Shown here: piece by piece, positions 42,688 to 51,877 of the stretch
Position numbering within the stretch: the stretch's first letter is position 1
How the letters are laid out: every line of letters starts with the position of its first letter
Origin: Saccharospirillum sp039982735
GTDB lineage: Bacteria; Pseudomonadota; Gammaproteobacteria; Pseudomonadales; Natronospirillaceae
Direction: 5' to 3'
Length of the DNA: 64,000 nt
Assembly: GCF_039982735.1 (NCBI RefSeq)
Contig: NZ_JBDWXV010000025.1
Location: 88,460-152,459, forward strand
The notes under the pieces: model-generated
Database searches by the model: none
What the model saw: only the letters and a program-made list of their open reading frames with translations
Told to the model about the DNA's origin: nothing
Translations under genes and position numbers: made by a program

Positions 42688-43152
42688 TTACTGATGCACG
42701 TGGCCGTGCTCGAGTTCTTCTGCGGTGGCTTCGCGGATATCCGCAACTTCACCTTTGAAGCTCAGCGATTTACCCGCCAGCGGGTGATTGCCATCGACTG
42801 TCACGGTATCGCCTTCAATCGCGGTAACGGTGACCTGCAATGGGCCGCCCTGCGTCTGGGCCGTAAATACCATGCCTTCTTCCACTTTTTCGACACCCTG
42901 GAACGATTCCATGGGCACCGACTGGACCAGGCCGTCCTGGACTTCACCATAGGCTTCTTCCGGCGTTACCTGGACATCGAAGGCATCGCCCTGGGCCAGG
43001 CCGTCGAGGGCTTTTTCAAGACCGGGGATGATGTTCTGGTTACCGTGCAGGTACACCAGAGGATCGCGCCCTTCGGAGGAATCTACGACAACGCCGTCTT
43101 CATCCTTCACTTCATAATGGATGGATACAACGCGTTGAGCAGCAATGTTCAT
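42688..43152 (-). CDS. slyD: FKBP-type peptidyl-prolyl isomerase SlyD
   Basis: A 154-residue SlyD-type isomerase and chaperone. The FKBP core is split as usual: VVSIHYEVKDEDGVVVDSS, PLVYLHGNQNIIPGLEKALD and AFDVQVTPEEAYGE, then an insert-in-flap domain, and DGNHPLAGKSLSFKGEVADI closing the core. The C-terminus ends with GHVHQ, so the long His/Cys-rich nickel tail of E. coli SlyD is missing. CAGGAG lies nine bases before the ATG at 43152; the frame is open 31 codons further without family match. Cytoplasmic; helps fold proline-containing chains. Confidence 0.94.
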   Translation of the reverse strand: MNIAAQRVVSIHYEVKDEDGVVVDSSEGRDPLVYLHGNQNIIPGLEKALDGLAQGDAFDVQVTPEEAYGEVQDGLVQSVPMESFQGVEKVEEGMVFTAQTQGGPLQVTVTAIEGDTVTVDGNHPLAGKSLSFKGEVADIREATAEELEHGHVHQ

Positions 43153-43389
43153 AAGAGGCTCCTGTTTGGAGGTGGCTGCGTGCTGCAGCCTGAGAATGTA
43201 AGACCTGTGCGTGAGCGCACAAGCCCTTGCCCTGGTTAGTCTCACTTGGGTCCGGGCACGGATCCGAAGCTCAGGCCGGCAAGAATACCAGTGCAGAGCG
43301 CCGCATGAAAGGCAACCGGGGCGCTAAAGCGTTACCAAGCGTAGTGCCGAAACCCGGTTAAAATCGGACAAAAGCTCGACAATGGGTCA

Positions 43390-43989
43390 TCAAACACCGA
43401 TAAACCGAACCAGGGCGTCGGTGGCCAGATTCAGGTTTTCAGCCAGGCTGACCCCGCTGACTTTGCGCGGCTTAAGGCTGTGATCACCATCCGGACACCA
43501 GATCAGCTCTACCGAATCCGGCAGTGTGTAACCCGTCACCTGCTCACGGTTACCCAGCGCATCACGCTCACCCTGACAAATCAGCACCGGGCACCGGACG
43601 TCGGGCAGGTGCTCAAGCCGGGTCTTCTCCGGTTTGCCCGGCGGGTGAAACGGATAGCCCAACACGCAAACGCCGGCAACTTCCCGCTCGGTAGCCACCA
43701 GCGTCGCCATCCGACCACCCATGGATTTACCACCGATGTACACCGGCCCGTCGCCCAACTCATCCAGTACCAGATTGAAATGCGCTACCAGTCGGGGCGC
43801 TCTGTCGGGCGGGCGTTTCTTGCCCGTGGTCCGCCGCTCGGCCATATAAGGAAATTCAAACCGGATGACACGCACACCGCGCCCGGTTAACCGGGTGGCC
43901 ATCTCGCTCATGAACTCCGAGTCCATGGGTGCACCGGCGCCATGGGCCAGAACCAGTATCGGGCCGTTCTCGGGACCTTCTGCAATCAT
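43390..43989 (-). CDS. KANL3/Tex30-type alpha/beta hydrolase
   Basis: A 199-residue alpha/beta hydrolase. PILVLAHGAGAPMDSEFM is the first strand and oxyanion region, VIRFEFPYMAERR is typical of the KANL3/Tex30 group, IGGKSMGGRMA holds the nucleophile serine, CQGERDALG the aspartate and GDHSLKPRK the histidine. The catalytic triad is complete. The natural substrate of this group is not known. CAGGAG sits seven bases before the ATG at 43989, which is preferred to a start nine codons earlier. Confidence 0.88.
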   Translation of the reverse strand: MIAEGPENGPILVLAHGAGAPMDSEFMSEMATRLTGRGVRVIRFEFPYMAERRTTGKKRPPDRAPRLVAHFNLVLDELGDGPVYIGGKSMGGRMATLVATEREVAGVCVLGYPFHPPGKPEKTRLEHLPDVRCPVLICQGERDALGNREQVTGYTLPDSVELIWCPDGDHSLKPRKVSGVSLAENLNLATDALVRFIGV

Positions 43990-44167
43990 GGGTAGCTCCT
44001 GTTTGTTTGTGAACAACGCCAGGATGTTACCCCAGATCGACCACCCTGTTCGTCTTCGGCCTGTAAACCGCCCTGGCCATAGGGCGTTGTTCAGTGGCTC
44101 TAGCTATGCTTCAGTCCTGAAAACACTATACTGGCAGCCCTGATAGTCGCTTCGGACGTGAACGCTT

Positions 44168-44956
44168 ATGCGCACCCATACCGCTTTGGTTGCAAGCCTG
44201 GTACTGCTGGCCGGCTGCAGCTCTGTCCCGCTCAGCAACGTCGACACCGAGGAACTGGAAGTCACGGTGGACTACCGCCAGTTACCCGACCGGGTCGAAC
44301 TGGACACCCAGTGGCGCACTGGCTTCTGGAACCGCCGCGTTGATGCCACCGGCAGTCCACCCGAACTGGTGACACGCGGCGGTGAAATTCTCGTGCTCAA
44401 TCGCGGGGCGGAAGACGGCGACTATTCCTTATCGCTCGACCCCGAGACGGGCCCCTACCGACTGACAACTCCAGACCTGGCCGACCTGACGTTACCGGTA
44501 GGAGAGACTGTCTCCCTGGCCGGCGCCAGCAGCATCGCCGGTGATCGTTTCGACCGTGAGGATGAACTGGTGTTATCGGTGCGCGGCGCTACCGACCGCC
44601 CGCGGGGCTGGTCGTTCACCGCCTGGTGCGGCAACGAAAGCTGGACCATCAACCGCTCACTACCACGCGATGAAACCGAACTTGAACTCGATCTCGGCCG
44701 CCTGATGCAACAAATCAACAACGCTGCCGAAGCTGACCTGAACGGGCAAATTCGGGTGAGGGTCAGTTTGTGGGAAGCCTTCGACATGGACTGGCAGCCA
44801 CCTTTCAAACCCGGTGTAGCCCGGGCCGAAGACCGCGTCGAGTTTGAAGTCGATACCGCCAGTTTCCGTTTCCAGGCCACAGTGCGCATTCAACTGGCGC
44901 AAAACGCCTTTTTCAGCCTGCAGAATCAAGCCTGGCCGGTGAGATACTGTTCATGA
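44168..44956 (+). CDS. Hypothetical lipoprotein
   Basis: A 262-residue protein with a lipoprotein signal (MRTHTALVASLVLLAGCSS; the Cys of LAGC is the lipidation site). Residue 18 onward is beta-rich and negatively charged, with no domain I can name. The residues after Cys are Ser-Ser, which favours outer-membrane sorting. Its end overlaps the EAL-domain gene on the other strand by six bases. Function unknown. Confidence 0.72.
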   Translation: MRTHTALVASLVLLAGCSSVPLSNVDTEELEVTVDYRQLPDRVELDTQWRTGFWNRRVDATGSPPELVTRGGEILVLNRGAEDGDYSLSLDPETGPYRLTTPDLADLTLPVGETVSLAGASSIAGDRFDREDELVLSVRGATDRPRGWSFTAWCGNESWTINRSLPRDETELELDLGRLMQQINNAAEADLNGQIRVRVSLWEAFDMDWQPPFKPGVARAEDRVEFEVDTASFRFQATVRIQLAQNAFFSLQNQAWPVRYCS

Positions 44957-47527
44957 CACCATCGGACTGTGCGCAGCCAGCCAGGCGCTGAATTCCGGCA
45001 ACGGCATCGGCCGGGCAATCAGGTACCCCTGAACCCGGTCACACCCGAGATCTCGGCACAGCGTTAAGGTCGTCTCAAGCTCGACGCCTTCAGCGACCAC
45101 AATGGCACCCATGCTGCGCGCCAGCCTGACGATGGCCGCAACGATATCCCGATCCACCACCGACGTTTCCAGCTTACTGATAAAATCGCGGTCAATCTTA
45201 ATTTCATTGGGCCGAATACGGCTCAGATACGCCAGAGAACTGTAGCCGGTACCAAAATCATCGATGCTGATCTGACACCCCAACTGGCGCAACTGATCCA
45301 GCATGGCCATGCAGGCATCCGGGTTTTCCATCAGCACTGATTCGGTCACCTCTACCTTGAGCCGGGTCGCATCGACTCCGGTTGCCGCTATGCGCATGGC
45401 CAGATCCTGGTCGTCGACCCGGGTAACCAGATCCAGTACCGACAAATTCACCGATATGGATACCGCCTCGTCCGGGTGTGCCGACAACCAGCGAGCCGCT
45501 ACCCGCAGCACCTCCCGGGTTAGGCTGGATATTCCATGGGTTTGCTCAGCCAGCGGAATAAACTCGCCCGGCGACACGTTCCCCAGCGTCGGGTGCTGCC
45601 AGCGCAACAACAATTCACCACCAACGACCACTCCGCTGCCAAGATCGATAATGGGCTGCACATGACAGCGCATCTGGTCGCGTTGAATGGCCTGCGGCAA
45701 TGTCCGGTTGAGTTCATTCTGACGAATAAAAAAGTCGTTTTGCTGGTCGGAATAATAATGGATATAGCGGTTTTCACGCTCTGCGGTAATCAGCGCAACA
45801 TTGAGCTTGCGCAACAGCTCATCCAGTGATTCGGTCATGTCGGTCACCGCATAGGCGGCCATTCGGGAACACACCTCAAACCGGTGGTCATCCTCTTCCA
45901 GAACCAGAGTCCGCATAGGGGCCATAGTGGCATCGAGATCGGTCAGGTCGGCAGCATCAAAAACCGTCATGAAACTGCTGCGTGACCAAAGCACCATGGC
46001 CGCTCTCGGTTGCCGGCTGCCATTAGCGTCGGCTTCGTACCCGGCCAAGGGCATAACCCCCTGCTGGCTGAGCAGAAACTGGTTCCAGCGCTCGGTCGCC
46101 TGCATCCATAGCCGATGGGCCACCGTTGGCCCGAGCAGGCGAATCATACTGCGAATGCCATCAATTTCGATCAGCACCACAACCGGTTCTGACATCTGTG
46201 CGCTGAGCTTTGCCCAGTTCGGGCTCAAGACCTTACTGAAATACGCCCTGCTGGGTAATCCGGTCTCCGGATCCTGTAGCAGCAATTGCTTTTGTCGGGC
46301 CTCCAAATATCGCATGCGGGAGGTAACGGCAAATGACATCAGCAACAGCTCGACAACGGTGGATGCAAAAAACGCATTCAGGGTAAACCAGGATACCGGT
46401 AACTGACCGGAGTAGGTTGCCGTACCTATAGCGCCGCCCAGGATTTGAACCGCAATGGACCCAAGCAGGAAAGCCGCCGGGCCGTACCCGCGCTGAATCT
46501 GTTGCGCACTGATGTACAGCACTGGCCCGAAGGTCACCAGTTGCATCAGCACGAGCGGAATGAACAAATAGACGTCGGGCACCACCAGGCTGAGCAGTGC
46601 AAACGCCAGATTCACCCCCTGCAGCGCACGCACCAGTGGCAAGCGGAACAGCAAACCCTGATCGGCGCCCTTGCCCAGAAAAGGGATGGCAAAGGAAAAA
46701 ATCAGGAAAATCAGCAGGAAGTTCATGGCCATGATGTGGGTCGACAGAAATTGCACAACCGACAACGGCATAAAAAGATGACCGAAACCGGTCAGCGCCG
46801 AGAAATAAAACACAATGAGAACGTGGAACACCATGAACCAGCGGTAGGCGGCGTCAGCTCGCCCATACAGCAGCACCGCATTGAAAGCGAACATGGCCAG
46901 CGTCAGCACCAGCATCACCCAGTCCGTCGCAATACGATTCTGGTTTAAATACTCTTGTTCCACCTCTGGCGAGACCAGTAGCGCAGGGGCCAGGGGCGTC
47001 GAACTGAACAAACGCAACACCAGGTGGTATTCGCCCGGGCCCGGTACCTGAATGCGGTCCTGGTAGCGTGCGGCGGGTCGCTTCTGCGCCAGCCCCGGCT
47101 GGTTCATGCCCAGCGGATGGGAACTGATCAGCCGGCCCCGGTCATCCAGCAAGTACAGGGTGAACTCGGCCAGAATGACGTTTTCGTTGGTCAAAATGAA
47201 CGTCTGGGGAACACCAGGTTCGCCCTGCAGATCCAGATCGTACCTCAGCCACAGCGCCTGGCGACTGACCATGGGCGGGTCGGACCGGGCACTGAGAAAC
47301 AGAACCGCTTGAACGTCTTCCAGTTGTTTTTCCGGCGCGGCCAGAACCGCCGCCTGCGGTTGAGTAAGCCACTGATGATCAGGCCAGGGGTTCGTCGCCG
47401 ACGCCTGGCTGGCAAACGCCAGTACCACAATAAGCGCCCGCCAACCTTTGGTGGCGTGGCATTGACGGAACCAGCGCCACCCACCGTAAGCCTTCCCTGC
47501 TGTTTTCCCGTTATCGGGTTGGATCAT
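44951..47527 (-). CDS. 7TMR-DISM sensor with degenerate GGDEF and active-type EAL domain
   Basis: An 858-residue protein. A signal segment (ALIVVLAFASQASA) is followed by a periplasmic 7TMR-DISM extracellular-2 domain, then seven membrane helices (from WVMLVLTLAMFAFNAVLLY to FFASTVVELLLMSFAV), a GGDEF domain with no GGDEF signature (it reads LWSRSSFMTVF there) and an EAL domain. EAL active-site parts are present: GGELLLRWQHP keeps the glutamate, SISVNLSVLD, VEVTESVLM, IDDFGTGYSSL, IKIDRDF and VAEGVELE. It should hydrolyse c-di-GMP in answer to a periplasmic signal, possibly a carbohydrate. The ATG at 47527 is used; a TTG at 47617 and an ATG at 47566 are alternatives. Confidence 0.88.
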   Translation of the reverse strand: MIQPDNGKTAGKAYGGWRWFRQCHATKGWRALIVVLAFASQASATNPWPDHQWLTQPQAAVLAAPEKQLEDVQAVLFLSARSDPPMVSRQALWLRYDLDLQGEPGVPQTFILTNENVILAEFTLYLLDDRGRLISSHPLGMNQPGLAQKRPAARYQDRIQVPGPGEYHLVLRLFSSTPLAPALLVSPEVEQEYLNQNRIATDWVMLVLTLAMFAFNAVLLYGRADAAYRWFMVFHVLIVFYFSALTGFGHLFMPLSVVQFLSTHIMAMNFLLIFLIFSFAIPFLGKGADQGLLFRLPLVRALQGVNLAFALLSLVVPDVYLFIPLVLMQLVTFGPVLYISAQQIQRGYGPAAFLLGSIAVQILGGAIGTATYSGQLPVSWFTLNAFFASTVVELLLMSFAVTSRMRYLEARQKQLLLQDPETGLPSRAYFSKVLSPNWAKLSAQMSEPVVVLIEIDGIRSMIRLLGPTVAHRLWMQATERWNQFLLSQQGVMPLAGYEADANGSRQPRAAMVLWSRSSFMTVFDAADLTDLDATMAPMRTLVLEEDDHRFEVCSRMAAYAVTDMTESLDELLRKLNVALITAERENRYIHYYSDQQNDFFIRQNELNRTLPQAIQRDQMRCHVQPIIDLGSGVVVGGELLLRWQHPTLGNVSPGEFIPLAEQTHGISSLTREVLRVAARWLSAHPDEAVSISVNLSVLDLVTRVDDQDLAMRIAATGVDATRLKVEVTESVLMENPDACMAMLDQLRQLGCQISIDDFGTGYSSLAYLSRIRPNEIKIDRDFISKLETSVVDRDIVAAIVRLARSMGAIVVAEGVELETTLTLCRDLGCDRVQGYLIARPMPLPEFSAWLAAHSPMVS

Positions 47528-47840
47528 CGCTGTCACGGTCGATACATACCTCACGCCCTGGGACATTCCTGCGAACTCGAAAGGCCATGTCCCTGACTGG
47601 CCAGGACCTGTCTCCAAAGTCTAGTTGGTATCTACGACAATGCAGAGCCAACCAGACTGAAATTCGCCAATTTCCCGTCGATCTGTACCCAGCGTTTATC
47701 AAAACAGAACAGTGTACGTCTTAAGTCGATGCGATAATTGTCGATAATGATTATTACTGACAGCCTTATCAGGGCAACACCGTGGCAAGGTGTGTGCCTG
47801 TCCCCATTCTCCGTGCTCAACCGTTCAAGGATCCGATGCT
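47528..47840. other. 313-base divergent intergenic region
   Basis: This gap separates the EAL gene from the methyl-accepting protein gene. It is A+T-richer than its surroundings between about 47700 and 47760 and should contain both promoters. Apart from the weak Fur-like site at 47743-47761 I see no repeat or credible small gene. Confidence 0.5.
47743..47761. promoter_or_regulatory. Possible Fur-like box
   Basis: GATAATGATTATTACTGAC matches the 19-base Fur consensus exactly in its first half (GATAATGAT) and in 5 of 9 positions in its second half. It lies upstream of the MCP gene start by about 80 bases. One weak site proves little. Confidence 0.25.
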
Positions 47841-49490
47841 ATGTCCTGGCTTAAAAACCTGTCGATCGCCAACAAGGTGCGACTCCCCTTATTGCTTATT
47901 CTGATCGTCACCCTGGTCAGCACCATCAGCGGCGTACGCAGCCTGATGACCGTTACCTCCAGTTCCGATGTGCTGATTCAGCGTTACCAGCCTGCCCTGC
48001 TGACCCTGGCCGAGATGGACACCTCGCTGCATCAGGCACTGCTGGCACAACGCGCTTATATCCAGGCGGCCTCCTGGGGCTCGGTTCGCGACGAGCTCGA
48101 TGGCTACCAGGCCACCTTCACGACCGAATCCGACAAGGCCTTGCAACTGGCCAGCGCCACGGCCGCAACGCTGGCGACCGACAACAGTGCAGCGCTGATG
48201 GAACAGTTCACCACTGCGATTGAGGCCTGGCAGACCCTGAATACCGAGATTACCGAGTTCGCCGATGGCGGCGCTGCATCGGTTGCCCTTCAGATTGGCG
48301 AACTGGAAGGAGCGCCGTTATTCAATGAGGCCCTGGGCGTCAAGAATACGCTGTCCGAGCAAATCAATGCTGACTCCACGGCCCGGGTTGAGGCCGCTGA
48401 GTCAATCAGCGACCAGGCCATCATTCAGGCGTGGTTGCAATTGGCGGTTAGCCTGGCGCTACTAGTTGCCATCGCACTCTGGCTGCCATTGTCGTTATCG
48501 CGGCCGATTGCCCGTCTGCGCGATCGTCTGAACGACCTCGCCTCCGGCGAAGGTGACCTGACCGCGCGCCTGGCGTCAGACCGGGCCGATGAAGTAGGCC
48601 AGTTGGCGCACCATTTCAACCGGCTGATGGAAAAGCTGCATCAGTCGATGTCACACATCACCCGGGTCAACGAAGAATTGCGCGACAGTAGCCACACTCT
48701 GAACCAGGCCAGTAGCGGCAACATGTCGCTGGCACAACAACAGGAAGCAGCGCTGGAGCAAGTGGTCACTGCGGTTGAAGAATTGCACGGGTCTGCGCGC
48801 GAAGTGGCCAGCAACGCCGAACGCGGTTCCAGCACCGCTAACGAGGCACTCGAAAACGTACGCACCGGCACCCGGCGTGCGGCAGAGGCCAACAACAAAG
48901 TGACCGAACTTAAAGCCCAACTCGACAACGCCACCCAGGCGTCTCAGGTACTGGCCGAAGAAGCCACCAGCATTACCAGTGTGCTGGACGTTATTCGCAA
49001 CATTGCCGAACAAACCAACTTGCTGGCGTTGAACGCCGCCATTGAAGCAGCCCGAGCCGGGGAGCAGGGCCGGGGCTTTGCCGTCGTCGCCGATGAAGTG
49101 CGCAGTCTGGCGCAAAAGACGCAGCAGTCCACTGCCGATATTCAGCAGCGCATTGAACGCTTGCAACAGGGAGTGGATAAAACGGTGAACGCCATGCAGA
49201 GCGGTTCCAGCATGGTTCAGGAGACCGCGGGCAATGTCAGTGACACCCAGAGCTCCTTCATCGCCATCGAGTCCCTGATGCAAGATATCAACGACATCAG
49301 CGCCCAGATTGCGACGGCCACAGAAGAACAAAGCCAGGTGGTGTCCGGCATTACCGAACATCTGGTTTCTATTAGTGACTTCTCCAAGGAAAATACCCGA
49401 CATTCACAGGAAATTAATCAGGCAACCGACCAGGTAGTGGAACAATCGAGCCAGGTTCAGACGGTGTTGTCGGGGTACCGGCTGAGCTGA
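47841..49490 (+). CDS. Methyl-accepting chemotaxis protein
   Basis: A 549-residue receptor. TM1 (LPLLLILIVTLVSTISGV) leads to a periplasmic four-helix-bundle-like sensor domain of about 170 residues (QRYQPALLTLAEMDTSLHQA), then TM2 (LAVSLALLVAIALWLPLSLS), a HAMP domain (RLRDRLNDLASGEGDLTARL) and the signalling domain with NIAEQTNLLALNAAIEAARA and RGFAVVADEVRSLAQKTQQS. The ligand is unknown. There is no C-terminal pentapeptide. The ATG at 47841 has AAGGA about nine bases upstream. Confidence 0.95.
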   Translation: MSWLKNLSIANKVRLPLLLILIVTLVSTISGVRSLMTVTSSSDVLIQRYQPALLTLAEMDTSLHQALLAQRAYIQAASWGSVRDELDGYQATFTTESDKALQLASATAATLATDNSAALMEQFTTAIEAWQTLNTEITEFADGGAASVALQIGELEGAPLFNEALGVKNTLSEQINADSTARVEAAESISDQAIIQAWLQLAVSLALLVAIALWLPLSLSRPIARLRDRLNDLASGEGDLTARLASDRADEVGQLAHHFNRLMEKLHQSMSHITRVNEELRDSSHTLNQASSGNMSLAQQQEAALEQVVTAVEELHGSAREVASNAERGSSTANEALENVRTGTRRAAEANNKVTELKAQLDNATQASQVLAEEATSITSVLDVIRNIAEQTNLLALNAAIEAARAGEQGRGFAVVADEVRSLAQKTQQSTADIQQRIERLQQGVDKTVNAMQSGSSMVQETAGNVSDTQSSFIAIESLMQDINDISAQIATATEEQSQVVSGITEHLVSISDFSKENTRHSQEINQATDQVVEQSSQVQTVLSGYRLS

Positions 49491-49533
49491 TGCTCAGCCC
49501 ATCCGGCCATCTTCAGGGTGGCCGGGTTTGTTC

Positions 49534-50469
49534 TCAGTCGTCCGACTGTGGGTTGAGCGGTGCGGCCAGATTGAGCGTCCAGTAGACATCGCCATTGTCG
49601 GCTCTGGCCTGGCCCATGCCCAGCGACGTGAATTCGGCTTCCATGATATTGCGACAATGCCCCGGGCTGGCCAGCCATTGCTGAACCACATCGGCGTCGC
49701 CGGTAGCGGTCATGGCCACGTTTTCGCCCAGCGTGGTCGCTTCATAGCCCTGTTGCTGCATGCGCCGGTAGGCATCCTGCCCATCACTGCTGAGATGACT
49801 GAGCATGCCATGTTGCGCCATGTCGTTACTGTGCTGCTGGGCGGCGCCTGCCAGCGTACACTGATAGCTCAGTGGCTCGGCGGCGGCTTGCAATACCCGG
49901 CCACAATAGCGCGCTTCGCTGCGTGCCTGGTTTATCTGTTCCAGCCAAGACTGTTCGGTTGCATCCAGGCAATGGTCGAGTGTCCACTGCGAGGTGGCAC
50001 CAATCGCCCCTGCGGTTTGAAACTGCCATTGCGCTCCGCTGTAAAGGTCGCCCTCGGCCGACATCAGCCGCGGATTCAATTGCACGCGGTAACGTTGATT
50101 CGGAATCAGGTTGGACGTCGGGATCAGGCGAAGGCTCTGGGTGTCGGCGACATAGACGGTTCTGGCGGGAACGCGCCGATCATCCAGCCACAGTTCAACA
50201 CTGTTGTCGGTGATCGATTCAATTAACAGCGGGGTATCGAAGGTGATGCGGATGTCCCGCGTCAGTGCCTGGTTCTCGGCACCATCAACCGGGCTGTGAT
50301 CGATAACAGAAAACGCACTGGCACTGCGCGCCTGAAGCGGCGTGCCGGCCAATACGTTGTTCGTTGCGAGCGGCTCGTCGACGGCTGTATTGCAGGCGGC
50401 CAGTGTTGTTGCCACCAATACACCCAGACTGACCCGTCGCCACGTCTGTTTTTCTCTCACCGTATCCAT
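49534..50469 (-). CDS. CAP-superfamily (SCP/PR-1-like) lipoprotein with Ig-like domain
   Basis: A 311-residue lipoprotein (VATTLAAC is the lipobox). After a linker, residues 55-150 form a Big_5-type Ig-like domain (SPVDGAENQALTRDIRITF), and the C-terminal 140 residues are a CAP domain: INQARSEARYCG, QQHSNDMAQHGMLSHLSSDG, TTLGENVAM, WLASPGHCRNIM and EFTSLGMGQA. The conserved His, Glu and His positions of CAP proteins are all there. Bacterial CAP lipoproteins are secreted or cell-surface proteins of unknown biochemical role. It converges on the MCP gene. Confidence 0.88.
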   Translation of the reverse strand: MDTVREKQTWRRVSLGVLVATTLAACNTAVDEPLATNNVLAGTPLQARSASAFSVIDHSPVDGAENQALTRDIRITFDTPLLIESITDNSVELWLDDRRVPARTVYVADTQSLRLIPTSNLIPNQRYRVQLNPRLMSAEGDLYSGAQWQFQTAGAIGATSQWTLDHCLDATEQSWLEQINQARSEARYCGRVLQAAAEPLSYQCTLAGAAQQHSNDMAQHGMLSHLSSDGQDAYRRMQQQGYEATTLGENVAMTATGDADVVQQWLASPGHCRNIMEAEFTSLGMGQARADNGDVYWTLNLAAPLNPQSDD

Positions 50470-50670
50470 ACTCGTTTCTGTTTTTAGCAGTGTACCTGCA
50501 CGTCAGCAGGCGAGAAGACTTTTCCTGATCTTTTCATAAAACAAAGACAAAAAATGCCAACCGGGTCCACAAAATAGGCTTAAGTGGACCAACAAAGATG
50601 CCAAGCTACGCTTCACGGCAGCACAGGATACTGCGAGAATAGTGATTTCAACGGCCCACCGAGCGTTAGC

Positions 50671-51288
50671 ATGACCCTGACCAGTGCCCTGACCTTCTTT
50701 GTCGCCATCTTTATTTTCGGCATCACCCCGGGCCCGGGCATCTTCGCCATTATGGCTCGCGCGTTAAGTCAAGGGGCCAGAGCGTGCACGGCACTGGCCT
50801 TTGGCATGGTCATCAGCGATGTGATCTATCTGGTACTGGCGTGTTTCAGTCTGTCGGCCATTGCCGAAAACTACGGCACGCTGTTTACGCTCATTCGGTA
50901 TGCCGGTGCGGCTTATCTGATTTACCTTGGCTGGAAACTCTGGACTGCACCGGCCCCGACTGAAGCGAGCGATATTCCGGTAAAGCGTTCGGGTATCGGG
51001 GCCAGTCTGTTGCAGGGCATCGCCATCTCAGCCTCCAACCCCAAAGTCATTCTGTTCTACATTGCCTTTTTGCCGACCTTTATGGACCTGACCCGGCTCA
51101 GCCATACCGACATAGTGCTGGCCGCCGCGCTCACCGTTGTGGCGCTGATGGCTGGGCTGATGCTCGTTGCCTGGGGCGCTTCGAAAGCCCGCAAACTGGC
51201 CCGGTCCAGCCGGGCCATGCAACGTCTGAACCGGGCTGCTGGCACCATCATGATCAGTGCCGGTGCCCTGCTGGCCGTCAAAAGCTGA
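50671..51288 (+). CDS. LysE/RhtB-family exporter
   Basis: A 205-residue membrane protein with about six helices. The family signature FIFGITPGPGIFAIMARALS follows TM1, LIRYAGAAYLIYLGWKLW ends the first half, and GIAISASNPKVILFYIAFLP the second. Amino acids or derivatives such as homoserine lactone are typical substrates. The ATG at 50671 gives the family's normal length; the upstream 29 codons have no family similarity. A single gene. Confidence 0.92.
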   Translation: MTLTSALTFFVAIFIFGITPGPGIFAIMARALSQGARACTALAFGMVISDVIYLVLACFSLSAIAENYGTLFTLIRYAGAAYLIYLGWKLWTAPAPTEASDIPVKRSGIGASLLQGIAISASNPKVILFYIAFLPTFMDLTRLSHTDIVLAAALTVVALMAGLMLVAWGASKARKLARSSRAMQRLNRAAGTIMISAGALLAVKS

Positions 51289-51298
51289 CGGCGTTGAC

Positions 51299-51730
51299 TT
51301 ACTGACCCGCCTGGGCAGCAAACCAGACGTCACTGATTTCATGGCCATTGACGTCACCGCGCTGACGATCTCCCACCCAGGTGTATAGTGGCTGGTTTTC
51401 ATACGCCCACTGGTAACTACCATCTGTTCGCTCAATCACCGTAAACGCGCCCCAGGTTTCAGCATTTTTTGATGCAGTGAACGGAGGCCAGCTTTCCGCA
51501 CAGCCGTCGTAGCAGTTTGATACCGAAGCTGTGTCACGGGTAAAGGTGTAGAGCGTCATCCCTTGCGTTGTGGCAAACACTTCGCCAATGGCCGTATCTA
51601 CTGTCGAAACTACACCGCTTGCCGGTGATTCATTACTGGTGCCATAAGAGCTCGCATAGGAGTCAGTCGCGCAACCGGTTAATACCAGTGCAGATGCCAG
51701 AGCGAGCGTGCTGAGTGTTGGTAATTTCAT
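51299..51730 (-). CDS. COG4315-type lipoprotein
   Basis: A 143-residue lipoprotein (ALVLTGC lipobox). It has the repeated pattern of this family: LYTFTRDTASVSNCYDGC then AESWPPF, and WAYENQPLYTWVGDRQRGDV for the second repeat. Members are small secreted proteins of unknown function. GGGAACAC lies before the ATG at 51730; the frame is open 16 codons upstream. It converges on the LysE-family gene with a ten-base gap. Confidence 0.85.
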   Translation of the reverse strand: MKLPTLSTLALASALVLTGCATDSYASSYGTSNESPASGVVSTVDTAIGEVFATTQGMTLYTFTRDTASVSNCYDGCAESWPPFTASKNAETWGAFTVIERTDGSYQWAYENQPLYTWVGDRQRGDVNGHEISDVWFAAQAGQ

Positions 51731-51877
51731 GGTGTGTTCCCTTTGAGTCATGATCAAGAATAAATCGTCCAAGTGCATTGAACGGTGAAGATAGGGTCCA
51801 TTGGACGTCCTACTTACCCCTCAGACGACTTGATCAGCTCAAATGGATGCAGACACCCAAATTTTTTTGCAGCCAGG

